Part shown: positions 45,517 through 54,165 of the stretch, piece after piece
How the letters are laid out: every line of letters begins with the position of its first letter
How positions within the stretch are numbered: the first letter of the stretch is position 1
NCBI GenBank assembly: GCA_963712655.1
Contig: CAVQIT010000008.1
Location: forward strand, 1,612,001-1,676,000
Direction: 5' to 3'
Length of the DNA stretch: 64,000 bases
Source of the DNA: Pollutimonas sp963712655
Lineage (GTDB): Bacteria; Pseudomonadota; Gammaproteobacteria; Burkholderiales; Burkholderiaceae_B
Translations under genes and position numbers: made by a program
The notes under the pieces: generated by a model
What the model was told of the DNA's origin: nothing
Databases searched by the model: none
What the model saw: the letters and a program-made list of their open reading frames with translations, nothing else

Positions 45517-47978
45517 AGGCCCCGCCGCGCGGCTGGGACGCGCCGCTGGCAGCCTGGTTCGCGGCACGCGGCTGGAAAGCAGCGGCGTTCCAGCGCGAGA
45601 CCTGGCGCCGGTATCTGGCGGGCGAATCCGGACTGCTGCATACGCCCACCGGCAGCGGCAAGACCTTGGCGGTGTTTGGCGGACCGTTGCTGGAAGCATT
45701 GGCTGACCCCGCACTGGCCCGACCTGCGGCAGGCGAGGGGCCGCGCGTGCTATGGGTTACGCCGCTGCGCGCATTGGCCGCCGATACTGCCCGGGCTTTG
45801 GCGCAAACCGCGCAGGATCTGGACGTCGGGTGGACTGTCGCGCTGCGCACGGGCGACGCCAGCGCGCGCGACAAGCGGTTGGCCCGCCAAGGCAAGGCGG
45901 ATGTACTGGTGATCACCCCCGAATCCCTGGCGCTGCTCTTGTCTTATGCGGACGCGTCGTTGCGCTTTCGCGCCCTGCGCTGCGTCGTGGTGGACGAATG
46001 GCACGAACTGCTGGGCAACAAGCGCGGTGTGCTGCTGCAACTGTGCCTGGCGCGCCTGCGGCGCCTGTCGCCGGGCCAGCGCACCTGGGGCTTGTCGGCC
46101 ACCTTGGGCAATCTGGAAGAGGCGCGCTCTGTACTGCTTCCGCACGCGCCGGCCAGCCCGCTGGTTGCGGGCGCGCGGCCTCGCAAAGTCACCATCTCGA
46201 CCCTGCTGCCGCAGCGCAATGGCGCATTGCCATGGGCCGGGCATCTGGGCCTGTCCCAGTTGCCGCGCGTATTCCAGTGCCTGTTCGATGTTCAAAGCAG
46301 CCTGGTGTTCACGAACACGCGCGCCCAGGCGGAGCTGTGGTACCGCGCCCTGGAATCGATCTGGCCGGAAGACCCAAGCACGCTGGCGCTGCACCATGGT
46401 TCACTGGATTTCAAACTGCGGGCGGCGGCCGAACAAGGCTTGCGCGACGGTAGCATGCGCTGCGTGGTGGCCACGTCCAGCTTGGACCTGGGCGTGGATT
46501 TCCCCGCGGTGGATCAGGTACTGCAAATCGGCAGCCCCAAGGGCGTTGCCCGACTGCTGCAGCGGGCCGGACGCGCAAAACACCGCCCGGGCGAGTCCGG
46601 ACATGTCATTTGCGTGCCCTCGCAGGCGCTGGAGCTGATCGAATACGCCGCCGCCCGGCAGGCCATCGGGCGCGGAGACATCGACTCGCGGCATCCGCCG
46701 CGCGGCAGCCTGGACGTGCTGGCCCAGCATGCCGTGACGCTGGCGCTGGGCGGCGGCTTCGAGGCCGAAGCGCTATACCAGGAAGTCCGCGGCACGCACG
46801 CCTATGCCGCGCTGGATCCCGCGACCTGGCAGGCCGTGCTGGACTTCATCGTGCAGGGCGGCCACGCGCTGGCCAACTATCCCGATTTTCGTCGCGTGGA
46901 AATCGATGACGACGGCTGGTATCGCGTGCACGACCGGCGCATCGCCCTCCGTCATCGCCTGTCCATAGGCACCATTACCGCGGATGGCGCCGTCTCGGTG
47001 AAGTATATGCGGGGCGGTGGGCTGGGCTCGGTGGAAGAGGGTTTTATGGCGCGCCTGCGCCCCGGCGACCGCTTCCAGTTCGCCGGCCGTACGCTGCAAC
47101 TTGCGCGGCTAGAGGGCATGACAGCCTATGTGCGGCGCGCCAAGGTGGGCGGCGGTCCGGTCGCCACTTGGCTGGGCGGCCGCATGCCTTTGTCCACCGA
47201 ACTGGCGCGTGAAGTGGAAAGCCTCTGCGCACATCCCGGCACGCATCCCGAAATGCGCGCGGTCGAATCGCTGCTGCGTATCCAGCGGCAGGCCAGCGCG
47301 CAGCCGGATCGTGGCCGCCTTGTCGCCGAACGCATCGGCACGCGGCGCGGCATGCACCTGTTCCTGTTTCCGTTCTCGGGCCGCGCCGTTCATGAAGGCA
47401 TGGCGGCAATGATCGCATTGCGGTGGGGCAGGCGGCAGGCCAACACCTTTTCCTACTCCGTCAACGACTACGGCTTGATGCTGACACTGGCTCAGCCCGC
47501 AATACTGGACGAGACACTGCTGCGGCATTTGCTCAGCCCCGACCGCATGGCCGAGGATCTGCGCGACGGTGTCAATCTGGGGGAGCTGGCGCGCCGGCAG
47601 TTCCGCGAGATCGCGCGTGTCGCCGGCCTGCTGACGCCGTCATTGCCGGGCAGGGCGGCACGTTCGCTGCGCCAGGTGCAGGCGTCCAGCGGTCTGCTCT
47701 ACGACGTGCTGCGCCGCTACGACCCAGGCCATCTGCTGCTGGCGCAAGCCGAACGCGAGGTGTTCGAGTTCCAGCTGGAAGCGCCACGGCTGATGGCTGC
47801 GTTGCGCGACTGCGAAAGCCGGACCCTGGCGCTGTGCGAACCCCGCGCGCTTACACCCTTATCGTTTCCCTTATGGACGGAAAGCCTGCGCGGCCAGCTC
47901 AGTACCGAAACCTGGCAAACCCGCGTCAAACGCGCCGCTGCGCAACTGGAGAAGCGTTATGCCCGAATCGCAGGATGA
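45513..47978 (+). CDS. ligase-associated DEXH-box DNA helicase (Lhr-like)
   Basis: An 821-residue superfamily 2 helicase. Walker A is TPTGSGKT (about residue 47), motif II is VDEWHEL, and motif VI reads QRAGRAKH. A winged-helix and Lhr-core domain follow. The protein matches the Lhr-core helicases encoded with an ATP-dependent ligase and an exonuclease. It starts in a 4-bp overlap with the ligase gene and overlaps pdeM by 20 bp, so the four genes are one translation-coupled unit. Confidence 0.95.
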   Translation: MKAPPRGWDAPLAAWFAARGWKAAAFQRETWRRYLAGESGLLHTPTGSGKTLAVFGGPLLEALADPALARPAAGEGPRVLWVTPLRALAADTARALAQTAQDLDVGWTVALRTGDASARDKRLARQGKADVLVITPESLALLLSYADASLRFRALRCVVVDEWHELLGNKRGVLLQLCLARLRRLSPGQRTWGLSATLGNLEEARSVLLPHAPASPLVAGARPRKVTISTLLPQRNGALPWAGHLGLSQLPRVFQCLFDVQSSLVFTNTRAQAELWYRALESIWPEDPSTLALHHGSLDFKLRAAAEQGLRDGSMRCVVATSSLDLGVDFPAVDQVLQIGSPKGVARLLQRAGRAKHRPGESGHVICVPSQALELIEYAAARQAIGRGDIDSRHPPRGSLDVLAQHAVTLALGGGFEAEALYQEVRGTHAYAALDPATWQAVLDFIVQGGHALANYPDFRRVEIDDDGWYRVHDRRIALRHRLSIGTITADGAVSVKYMRGGGLGSVEEGFMARLRPGDRFQFAGRTLQLARLEGMTAYVRRAKVGGGPVATWLGGRMPLSTELAREVESLCAHPGTHPEMRAVESLLRIQRQASAQPDRGRLVAERIGTRRGMHLFLFPFSGRAVHEGMAAMIALRWGRRQANTFSYSVNDYGLMLTLAQPAILDETLLRHLLSPDRMAEDLRDGVNLGELARRQFREIARVAGLLTPSLPGRAARSLRQVQASSGLLYDVLRRYDPGHLLLAQAEREVFEFQLEAPRLMAALRDCESRTLALCEPRALTPLSFPLWTESLRGQLSTETWQTRVKRAAAQLEKRYARIAG

Positions 47979-48627
47979 CGCGACGACGGTCCGGCTTGCC
48001 GGCGAGCCCATGGTGCTGCTGGGCGCGCGAGCCATGTATTGGCCCGCGCGGCGCCGGCTGATCATCGCCGATCTGCATCTGGGCAAGAGCCACGTTTTCC
48101 GCCTGGCCGGCATCGCCGTGCCGCGCGGCGCCACGCAGGATGACCTGCAACGCCTGGCGCGCCTGGCGGCTGCGACATCCGCGCGCGAACTCTGGATCGT
48201 GGGCGATGTGCTTCATGGTCCGGCGTCTAAGGCCAACTGGCGCGAAACCTGGACGCATTGGCGGCAGGAGCATGGCGGGTTGGACGTAGCGGTGCTGAAT
48301 GGCAATCACGATCGCGCCCTGGACGGCGCGGCCCTGGGGGTGCGCCAGTTAGGCGATTACCAAGATGATGGCCCGTTTCTGTTCCGTCATCTGCCGCATG
48401 CCGATCCGCAAGGCCGCCACGTGATCGCGGGCCACGTGCATCCCAAGACACGCATGCAGGGAGTACCGCGCAGTTGGCCAGCCTTTTGGCTGAGGCAGGG
48501 GATTACGGTGCTGCCGGCATTTTCGGATTTTACTGGGGGGTATGTGGTGGAGGTGGGACAGGGCGAGGGGGTTGTGGCGTGCGTGGAAGGGGCTGTGGTG
48601 TCGGTGGGTTTTGAGGGGTGGGTGTGA
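47959..48627 (+). CDS. pdeM: ligase-associated DNA damage response endonuclease PdeM
   Basis: A 222-residue metallophosphoesterase nuclease. The calcineurin-type motifs are IADLHLGKSH, VGDVLHG, NGNHDR and GHVHPKT. This is the PdeM/MPE family encoded with the Lhr-core helicase and ATP-dependent ligase. It overlaps the helicase gene by 20 bp. The last codons and the bases just after the stop are unusually G-rich. Confidence 0.93.
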   Translation: MPESQDDATTVRLAGEPMVLLGARAMYWPARRRLIIADLHLGKSHVFRLAGIAVPRGATQDDLQRLARLAAATSARELWIVGDVLHGPASKANWRETWTHWRQEHGGLDVAVLNGNHDRALDGAALGVRQLGDYQDDGPFLFRHLPHADPQGRHVIAGHVHPKTRMQGVPRSWPAFWLRQGITVLPAFSDFTGGYVVEVGQGEGVVACVEGAVVSVGFEGWV

Positions 48628-48642
48628 GGGGGGGGGAAGGGG
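48606..48642 (+). other. G-quadruplex-forming tract
   Basis: Five G-runs (GGG, GGGG, GGG, nine Gs, GGGG) with loops of 1-6 bases cover the end of pdeM and the first bases after it, meeting the G3+N1-7 rule. It is 70 bp from the IS256 remnant. The fold is predicted, not shown. Confidence 0.5.
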
Positions 48643-48711
48643 CTGCTTGGGTTGTGATATCTTTTGAATGATTGAGTTATTGGCTTACTGCTTAATGGTG
48701 TTCTAACATCT

Positions 48712-49229
48712 CTAATCTCACGCGTGCCGTCGGACAGCACGCCCAGTGCCAGATAGACCGCCTTGTTGCGCACTACGCTTTCATCGCGGATCTTGACCCG
48801 TAACGCATCGAAGAACACCACCGGGTACATCGGTTCCAGGGCCCGGTTCTGCCAGGCCTGCACTTCATCCATGACGTCGTTGGTGACCGAGCTGATGAAC
48901 TCGGGAGAGATGTCCGTGCCGTATTGTTCGGTCAGAAACGCCCCAATCTCGCGCACGCTCATGCCCCGGGCATACATCTCCACGATCTTGTCATCGAACC
49001 CCGTAAAACGGCGCTCATGCTTGAGGATGAGGATCGGTGCAAAGCTGCCGTCGCGATCCCGGGAGATGTTCAATCGAACGGGGCCCGCATCGGTCAACAC
49101 CGTCTTGCCGCTGCTGCCGTTGCGCTGGTTCGTGCTCTGCTCGGGGCGTGCCTGACCACTGTCGTAGCCCAGGTGATAGCCCAGTTCTGCACCCAAGGCC
49201 CGTTCGATAATCGCCGTCTTGAGCAGCAT
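48712..49229 (-). mobile_element. IS256-family transposase remnant, truncated at both ends
   Basis: The minus strand encodes about 172 residues of a mutator/IS256 transposase (LERALGAELGYHLGY-type N-terminus, VLTDAGPVRLNISRDRDGSF, ERRFTGFDDKIVEMYARGMS and the first catalytic Asp in VVFFDALRVKIRD). Full proteins of this family have about 400 residues. Here the first 30-40 and everything after SDGTREI are missing; the frame then runs on into unrelated DNA antisense to pdeM. It is dead, and marks an old insertion at the left edge of the island. Confidence 0.88.
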
Positions 49230-49464
49230 GAACGTGTCATTTCGATGGCGCCGTCCCTCTTTTCAAAGATCTCGGCTGAGGCAATGCCACCGCAGGCAAA
49301 TCAATACCAGGCTCCAGGAATTTCGAGCTTAGTCTGGGGGGCTTCGGGCTGTGAAGCGTCTGTGCCAAGTAATCGCCAAGTCATGTGATTCTGAAGAGAC
49401 AGCCCTTTGCTCCGATAGATAGAAGATGCTAAAATGCATGAAATATAAATGAAAATTCAGTCAT
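49230..49464. other. region between IS remnant and abiE genes
   Basis: No gene was found in these 235 bp. The AT-rich end (49420-49464) precedes the AbiEi-like gene and should hold its promoter; two short ATGAAA copies are visible but no clear operator. The IS256 N-terminus is not recovered here in any frame. Confidence 0.4.
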
Positions 49465-50073
49465 ATGTCCATTGCGAATACTGCTGCCGAATCTTTGCGA
49501 GGTGGGGCTTCTCATCTTGCGGGCCAACTCAGGCCCGGTCGTGTCTACCGACGCGAGGATTTGGCACGCCTATCCACAGCTGTGGATAGGCACCTGCGCG
49601 AGCTAGTGGCTAGTGGTAGGTTAAAAAAACTCGCTCAGGGGCTTTATCACTCACCTAAGCAATCTACCTTCGGCCCTCTGCCTCCTGCAGACGATCTGGT
49701 GGTGGAGAGTTTTCTGCGCGATAAAGACTTTCTCGTGTTTTCACCTTCAGCCTACAACGCCGTAGGGTTGGGCACCACGCAACTGTATAACCGTACCCTG
49801 GTCTATAACCATAAACGTCATGGAGTCTTCGCGCTCGGAAACCGCCAGTTCGATTTCCGCATGAAGCCACGCTTTCCCAAGAAGCTAACCCCTGAGTTTC
49901 TCTTCGTTGATTTGTTGAACAACCTGGACGAGCTAGCTGAAGATCGCGATGCTGTGTTACGTCAAGCACGTACCAAGGTATCGTCCTTCGATTCTGCCCG
50001 TCTTGATCGAGCAGTTGAGCACTACGGTAGCGTAGCCACGCGTAAGCGTTTTCAGGACTGGCTGAATGGCTGA
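49465..50073 (+). CDS. abiEi: AbiEi-type antitoxin (DUF6088-like, winged helix)
   Basis: A 202-residue protein with an N-terminal winged helix (VYRREDLARLSTAVDRHLRE ... GLYHSPKQ) typical of AbiEi and DUF6088 antitoxins, which also repress their own operon. It overlaps the downstream nucleotidyltransferase gene by 8 bp, as expected for a type IV toxin-antitoxin pair. It is the first gene of the defence-type block. Its start follows an AT-rich leader. Confidence 0.8.
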   Translation: MSIANTAAESLRGGASHLAGQLRPGRVYRREDLARLSTAVDRHLRELVASGRLKKLAQGLYHSPKQSTFGPLPPADDLVVESFLRDKDFLVFSPSAYNAVGLGTTQLYNRTLVYNHKRHGVFALGNRQFDFRMKPRFPKKLTPEFLFVDLLNNLDELAEDRDAVLRQARTKVSSFDSARLDRAVEHYGSVATRKRFQDWLNG

Positions 50074-51010
50074 TTTTTTACATAATCGGCGAGATTTCGA
50101 TCAATTGCTTATGCTGGTGGCTAATGAGCGTGGCCTCGATCCCATGCTTGTTGAGAAAGACTACTGGATCATGCATTGCCTGTGGGGTTTGCAAGCTCAG
50201 GGCTTCCAGTTCGAACTGAAGGGTGGAACCTCGTTGTCGAAGGGGTTTGGAGTTATCCACCGATTCTCAGAAGACATCGACATTCGAATCGAACCGCCAG
50301 TGGGCGTGGATGTGAAAATTGGCCGCAACCAGGATAAGCCAGCCCACGTCGCATCGAGACGTGCCTATTACGATGATCTGGCTGGACGCATCCGTATCCC
50401 TGGCATTGTTGGTGTAGAGCGCGATACGCAGTTTGACGACAGCAAGATGCGTAGCGCCGGCATCCGTTTGGTCTACATGCCGCGTGTGACAGCACTGGCC
50501 GGCGTTAAGGACGGCATCTTATTGGAGTCTGGGTTCGATGATACAGCCCCAAATCGCCCGGTAACGATTTCATCATGGGCTTTGGATCTCGTCATCGAGC
50601 GAGGTGTTGAGGTATTCGACAATCGCGCAGTAGGCGTGCCTTGCTACGCGCCGACCCACACCTTTGTCGAGAAGCTGCAGACCATCTCCACCAAGTATCG
50701 CCGGCTGGACGAATCTCAGGCGTTTCCTGCTAATTTCCTGCGACATTACTACGACGTGTATTGTTTGCTCGGCGTAGAAGAGGTCCAAGCCTTTTTGCAG
50801 ACGTCTGCTTATCAGGAGCGCAAAACGCAGCGCTTCCGCACTGGGGATGAACAAGTAATCGCCCGGAATCCAGCTTTCCTCTTGAACAATACCGAGCAAC
50901 GTAAGCGCTTCGCTGAGCAATACCAGAAAACCGGAGCGCTGTACTATCAAGGGCAGCCGGGTTTTGAAGTGCTAATGGCCCGCATTCGCCAATATCTTGA
51001 TGTTATGTGA
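50066..51010 (+). CDS. abiEii: AbiEii-type nucleotidyltransferase toxin
   Basis: A 314-residue nucleotidyltransferase toxin. The signature lies at about residues 53-73: ELKGGTSLSKGF followed by FSEDIDIRI, the G-G-T-S and D-x-D elements of DUF1814/AbiEii. A VEKDYW box precedes it, also typical. AbiE toxins modify tRNA or other targets and arrest growth in infected cells. It is cotranscribed with the AbiEi-like gene. Confidence 0.9.
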   Translation: MADFLHNRRDFDQLLMLVANERGLDPMLVEKDYWIMHCLWGLQAQGFQFELKGGTSLSKGFGVIHRFSEDIDIRIEPPVGVDVKIGRNQDKPAHVASRRAYYDDLAGRIRIPGIVGVERDTQFDDSKMRSAGIRLVYMPRVTALAGVKDGILLESGFDDTAPNRPVTISSWALDLVIERGVEVFDNRAVGVPCYAPTHTFVEKLQTISTKYRRLDESQAFPANFLRHYYDVYCLLGVEEVQAFLQTSAYQERKTQRFRTGDEQVIARNPAFLLNNTEQRKRFAEQYQKTGALYYQGQPGFEVLMARIRQYLDVM

Positions 51011-51108
51011 GGTGTGTGGTTCCATGCGGTGAGCTAGTATGGGAAGCAGAAGTGAAATATACTGTACAAATAATCAGTAATTGTTGTGATGTGCCAAGAG
51101 TAGAGGCA

Positions 51109-51972
51109 ATGGGAAAAGACACTAGCATCGAATGGACACACCACACCTTTAATCCATGGTGGGGGTGTGTGCGTGTGTCCGACGCGTGCGATCATTGTTA
51201 TGCTGAAACCTGGGCCAAACGCCTGGGGGTCGATGTCTGGGGGCCGAAGTCCGAGCGCCGATTTTTTGGTGATGCCCACTGGAAGGAGCCCTTGAAGTGG
51301 AATCGGGCAGCAAAAGAGAGCAAAACCAGGAGGCGCGTATTTTGTGCTTCCATGGCCGACGTTTTCGAAAATCGTAAGGACTTGGTTCCACATCGGTTAC
51401 GTCTTTTCGAGCTGATCGCTGCGACGCCCCATCTTGATTGGTTGCTACTGACCAAACGCATTCATCTAGTGCGTAAGCAACTGCCTAAAGGCTATGAGTT
51501 GCCCTCTAATGTGTGGCTCGGTGCAACCGTAGAAAATCAAGATGCTGCAAACAAACGACTGAAATATCTTTTGGAGTTTGACTCCCCAGCTGTTCGGTTC
51601 TTGTCTTGCGAGCCTTTGTTAGGTCCTCTGGATCTACGCCAGTGCCTTCAAGTTGGTAAGGTTGGTACACGAATTGATTGGGTTATTGCGGGTGGAGAGT
51701 CCGGACATGGAGCAAGGCCCATGGATCCACATTGGCCAGAAGATTTACGTGATCAGTGTAATGCAGCCGGTGTAGCCTTTCATTTTAAGCAATGGGGACA
51801 TTGGGCTCCTGTAGAGCACACGGCTAACGTTAATAAGGGTCGAAAACCCATCCATATTGTCAGACGAGATGGGGCGGAAGTTGAATTGGCCGCTGTGGGA
51901 AAGGGAAAAGCAGGTCGCTCTTTGGGAGGTCGTCACTGGGATCAGTTTCCAGACACGGGAAATAACGTGTAA
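51109..51972 (+). CDS. DUF5131 / phage Gp37-Gp68 family three-Cys (radical SAM-like) protein
   Basis: A 287-residue protein of the DUF5131 (Gp37/Gp68) family. It begins SIEWTHHTFNPWWGC and has three close cysteines, Cys20, Cys27 and Cys30 (GCVRVSDACDHCYAE), resembling the iron-sulfur site of radical SAM enzymes, though with a longer first spacing than CX3CX2C. Other family blocks are present (DVFENRKDLVP, WLLLTKR, WVIAGGESGHGARP). The ATG at 51109 begins the family; the frame runs back to 51007. Two TcmP genes follow directly. It probably supplies the catalytic chemistry of the cassette. Confidence 0.92.
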   Translation: MGKDTSIEWTHHTFNPWWGCVRVSDACDHCYAETWAKRLGVDVWGPKSERRFFGDAHWKEPLKWNRAAKESKTRRRVFCASMADVFENRKDLVPHRLRLFELIAATPHLDWLLLTKRIHLVRKQLPKGYELPSNVWLGATVENQDAANKRLKYLLEFDSPAVRFLSCEPLLGPLDLRQCLQVGKVGTRIDWVIAGGESGHGARPMDPHWPEDLRDQCNAAGVAFHFKQWGHWAPVEHTANVNKGRKPIHIVRRDGAEVELAAVGKGKAGRSLGGRHWDQFPDTGNNV

Positions 51973-52009
51973 CATCGACTTACTTCCACATCGCGGAAAG
52001 GCTTTCCTT

Positions 52010-53293
52010 TTGGTACAGAGTCACTACGATTGGTCTAATGGCCCGGCAGAAATCGAACCCCATAGCGTTACTAAGCACAATGTGCTGGTTGGGTACTTGG
52101 TTCGGTACTTTGAGCAGCGGACGCTTAATGCCCGCGGCAGAGAGCAGCTTCGCATTACTCTAGTCGATGGGTTTTGCGGTGGCGGGCTCTATACGCTCAG
52201 TGGAAGTGGGCAGGAGATTCTTGGTTCGCCGCTTCGCATGTTGAAGGCCGTCGAGGAAGCCCGCATCCTAATCAACTCCAAGAGAACTAAACCTATTGAT
52301 CTGGACGTTCAGCATGTGTTTATAGATAAGGATAGTCGAGCCTTATCTCATCTAAAAAGGGTGTTGCAAGACCGTGGTTACGGTGGGGATGTTGGTCACT
52401 CGATCCATATCATTCATGATAATTTCGTTTCGGCCTCACCCAAGGTTTTTCAACAGATTAGAGCCCACACACCACGCGCGAAAACAGCGCTTTTTTTCCT
52501 AGATCAGTATGGCTACAGCGATGTGCCGGCACCAGTAATTCAGAAAATATTCTCGGAGCTGCCAGGAAGCGAAGTTGTCCTGACGTTTCACGTTTCGGCG
52601 TTTGCCAATTACACCAACGACAAGCTTACAGACCACATGTCTGAAAAATTGGTGATCGATATTCGAGCTGCATTGGGAGGAAGGTCGATCGAGCAGATTA
52701 AAGATGAAGATTCAGCGGATTGGCGGCGTTTTATTCAAGCGGCGCTATATCAGGCTTTAGTAAAAGATTGCGGAGCAGAGTACTTCACACCTTTTTTCAT
52801 CCGAGGACAGGGTAGTGGACAGGGCGAGTATTGGCTTGTACATCTTTCTCGGCATCCTCGAGCGCAGGATGTTATGAAGCAGGTGCATTGGAAACACCAG
52901 AATCACTCTATTCACTATGGTGGCCCAGGGCTTGATATGTTGTCCACTCACATGATGGGGTTTCGCCAGGAATTCACAGGTGGTTTTCTTTTTGATGACA
53001 TCGCTCTACGTTTATCGTCCGAAGCGCTGACTGAGCAACTTGCTGAGAATATATTCGAACGTAGCCAGCCTGTGCAGATTGGGCAGTTGTATGCCTCAAC
53101 CTGTAATACTTCGCCGGGCACTTCTGGAATGTATAAAGAGGTGCTTGAAATGCTGGTCAGTGAGAAAGATATCGTTATTCGCTCCAAGGATGGTTCAAGC
53201 CGGAGGCGAGCCAGGTATATGTGTGATACCGATTGGATTGAGCGAAATCGACAGGGTTCTCTGTTCAATTCTCAAGAGGGACGAAGGCAATGA
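52010..53293 (+). CDS. tcmP: three-Cys-motif partner protein TcmP (long form)
   Basis: A 427-residue TcmP protein if it starts at TTG 52010, which has GGAAAGG eight bases before it. An ATG at 51857 would overlap the DUF5131 gene by 116 bp and adds residues without family similarity. The body has methyltransferase-like blocks: ITLVDGFCGGGLYT (glycine loop), VFIDKDSRALSHL (acidic loop end) and FFLDQYGYSDVP. The C-terminal 130 residues look like a winged-helix region. It overlaps the next TcmP gene by 4 bp. Function is unknown. Confidence 0.85.
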   Translation: MVQSHYDWSNGPAEIEPHSVTKHNVLVGYLVRYFEQRTLNARGREQLRITLVDGFCGGGLYTLSGSGQEILGSPLRMLKAVEEARILINSKRTKPIDLDVQHVFIDKDSRALSHLKRVLQDRGYGGDVGHSIHIIHDNFVSASPKVFQQIRAHTPRAKTALFFLDQYGYSDVPAPVIQKIFSELPGSEVVLTFHVSAFANYTNDKLTDHMSEKLVIDIRAALGGRSIEQIKDEDSADWRRFIQAALYQALVKDCGAEYFTPFFIRGQGSGQGEYWLVHLSRHPRAQDVMKQVHWKHQNHSIHYGGPGLDMLSTHMMGFRQEFTGGFLFDDIALRLSSEALTEQLAENIFERSQPVQIGQLYASTCNTSPGTSGMYKEVLEMLVSEKDIVIRSKDGSSRRRARYMCDTDWIERNRQGSLFNSQEGRRQ

Positions 53294-54135
53294 GTTTTCG
53301 TCTTGCGCATGATGTTGATCCGCTACCGCATCTGCCTGTGGAGCACGGGCGGACAGGTGAAGGCGTTGGTCGGTGGGTCCCAGAGATGAAACACACCTTT
53401 CTTGCGAAGTATGTAGAAGGTACCCGCAGAGCAAGAGAGAAGTTCTCAAAACGCATATATGTTGACCTATTCTGCGGTCCTGGGCGGATTCAAGTCAAAG
53501 GCGAGACAATGACGCGCCCGGGAGGGGCTCAAATTGCATGGCAACATTCGTTGCTTGATGACGCGGCATTCACCTCATGCCTGATTGGCGACCTTGATTA
53601 TTCGCGAGCGTTTGCTTGTGCTGAGCGGTTAAAAGCGATAGGGGCTCCGGCTGTTGCCTTTCCTGGTGCTGCCGAGTCTACGGTGGATCAAATTCTTGGC
53701 GTGATTCCAAGGAGCGCACTTTGTTTGGCGTACCTTGACCCATACAATCTGCAGTATCTTTCGTTCAATGTGATCAAGAAACTGGCAGGATTGAAATACG
53801 TTGATTTTGCGGTTCACTTCAGCACCATGGATCTCCGACGTAATGTGCTAATGGAGTACAGCCTGGATCGTGCACGCTTCGATGCTGCCGCTCCTGGTTG
53901 GCGACAGCATGTGGATCCTCTAGCATTCGCGCGTGGTGATGCCGATGAAGCGTTCTTTAGCTACTGGTGTGATTTGGTGAAGGGGCTCGGTTTTACAATT
54001 AGCCGGCGGATGCCGCTAGTGCGTGATGACGGAAATCGGCCTCTTTATAATTTGGTGTTTTTTAGTCGTCATGAGTTGCCGAACAGGTTTTGGGGTGATG
54101 TGGCTCAAGGTCGGAACCGGGAGTTTAATTTCTAA
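53290..54135 (+). CDS. tcmP: three-Cys-motif partner protein TcmP (short form)
   Basis: A 281-residue second TcmP. Its blocks are clearer than in the first: a helix ending MKHTFLAKYVEGTRRAR, then IYVDLFCGPGRIQ (a near-perfect class I methyltransferase glycine loop), CLIGDLDYSRAFAC and LCLAYLDPYNLQYLSF (like the D-P-P-Y motif IV). It starts in an ATGA overlap with the first TcmP gene. The two paralogues are divergent, which suggests a heterodimer or distinct targets. No substrate-recognition domain was recognised. Confidence 0.9.
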   Translation: MSFRLAHDVDPLPHLPVEHGRTGEGVGRWVPEMKHTFLAKYVEGTRRAREKFSKRIYVDLFCGPGRIQVKGETMTRPGGAQIAWQHSLLDDAAFTSCLIGDLDYSRAFACAERLKAIGAPAVAFPGAAESTVDQILGVIPRSALCLAYLDPYNLQYLSFNVIKKLAGLKYVDFAVHFSTMDLRRNVLMEYSLDRARFDAAAPGWRQHVDPLAFARGDADEAFFSYWCDLVKGLGFTISRRMPLVRDDGNRPLYNLVFFSRHELPNRFWGDVAQGRNREFNF

Positions 54136-54165
54136 CTGACGCTCTCCTATCTTTCGAGTTTTCTC

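Noticed and set aside
44134..45714. 526-residue minus-strand frame antisense to the ligase gene
   Set aside because: High-GC shadow frame, Gln/Arg-rich, entirely opposite a clear DNA ligase.
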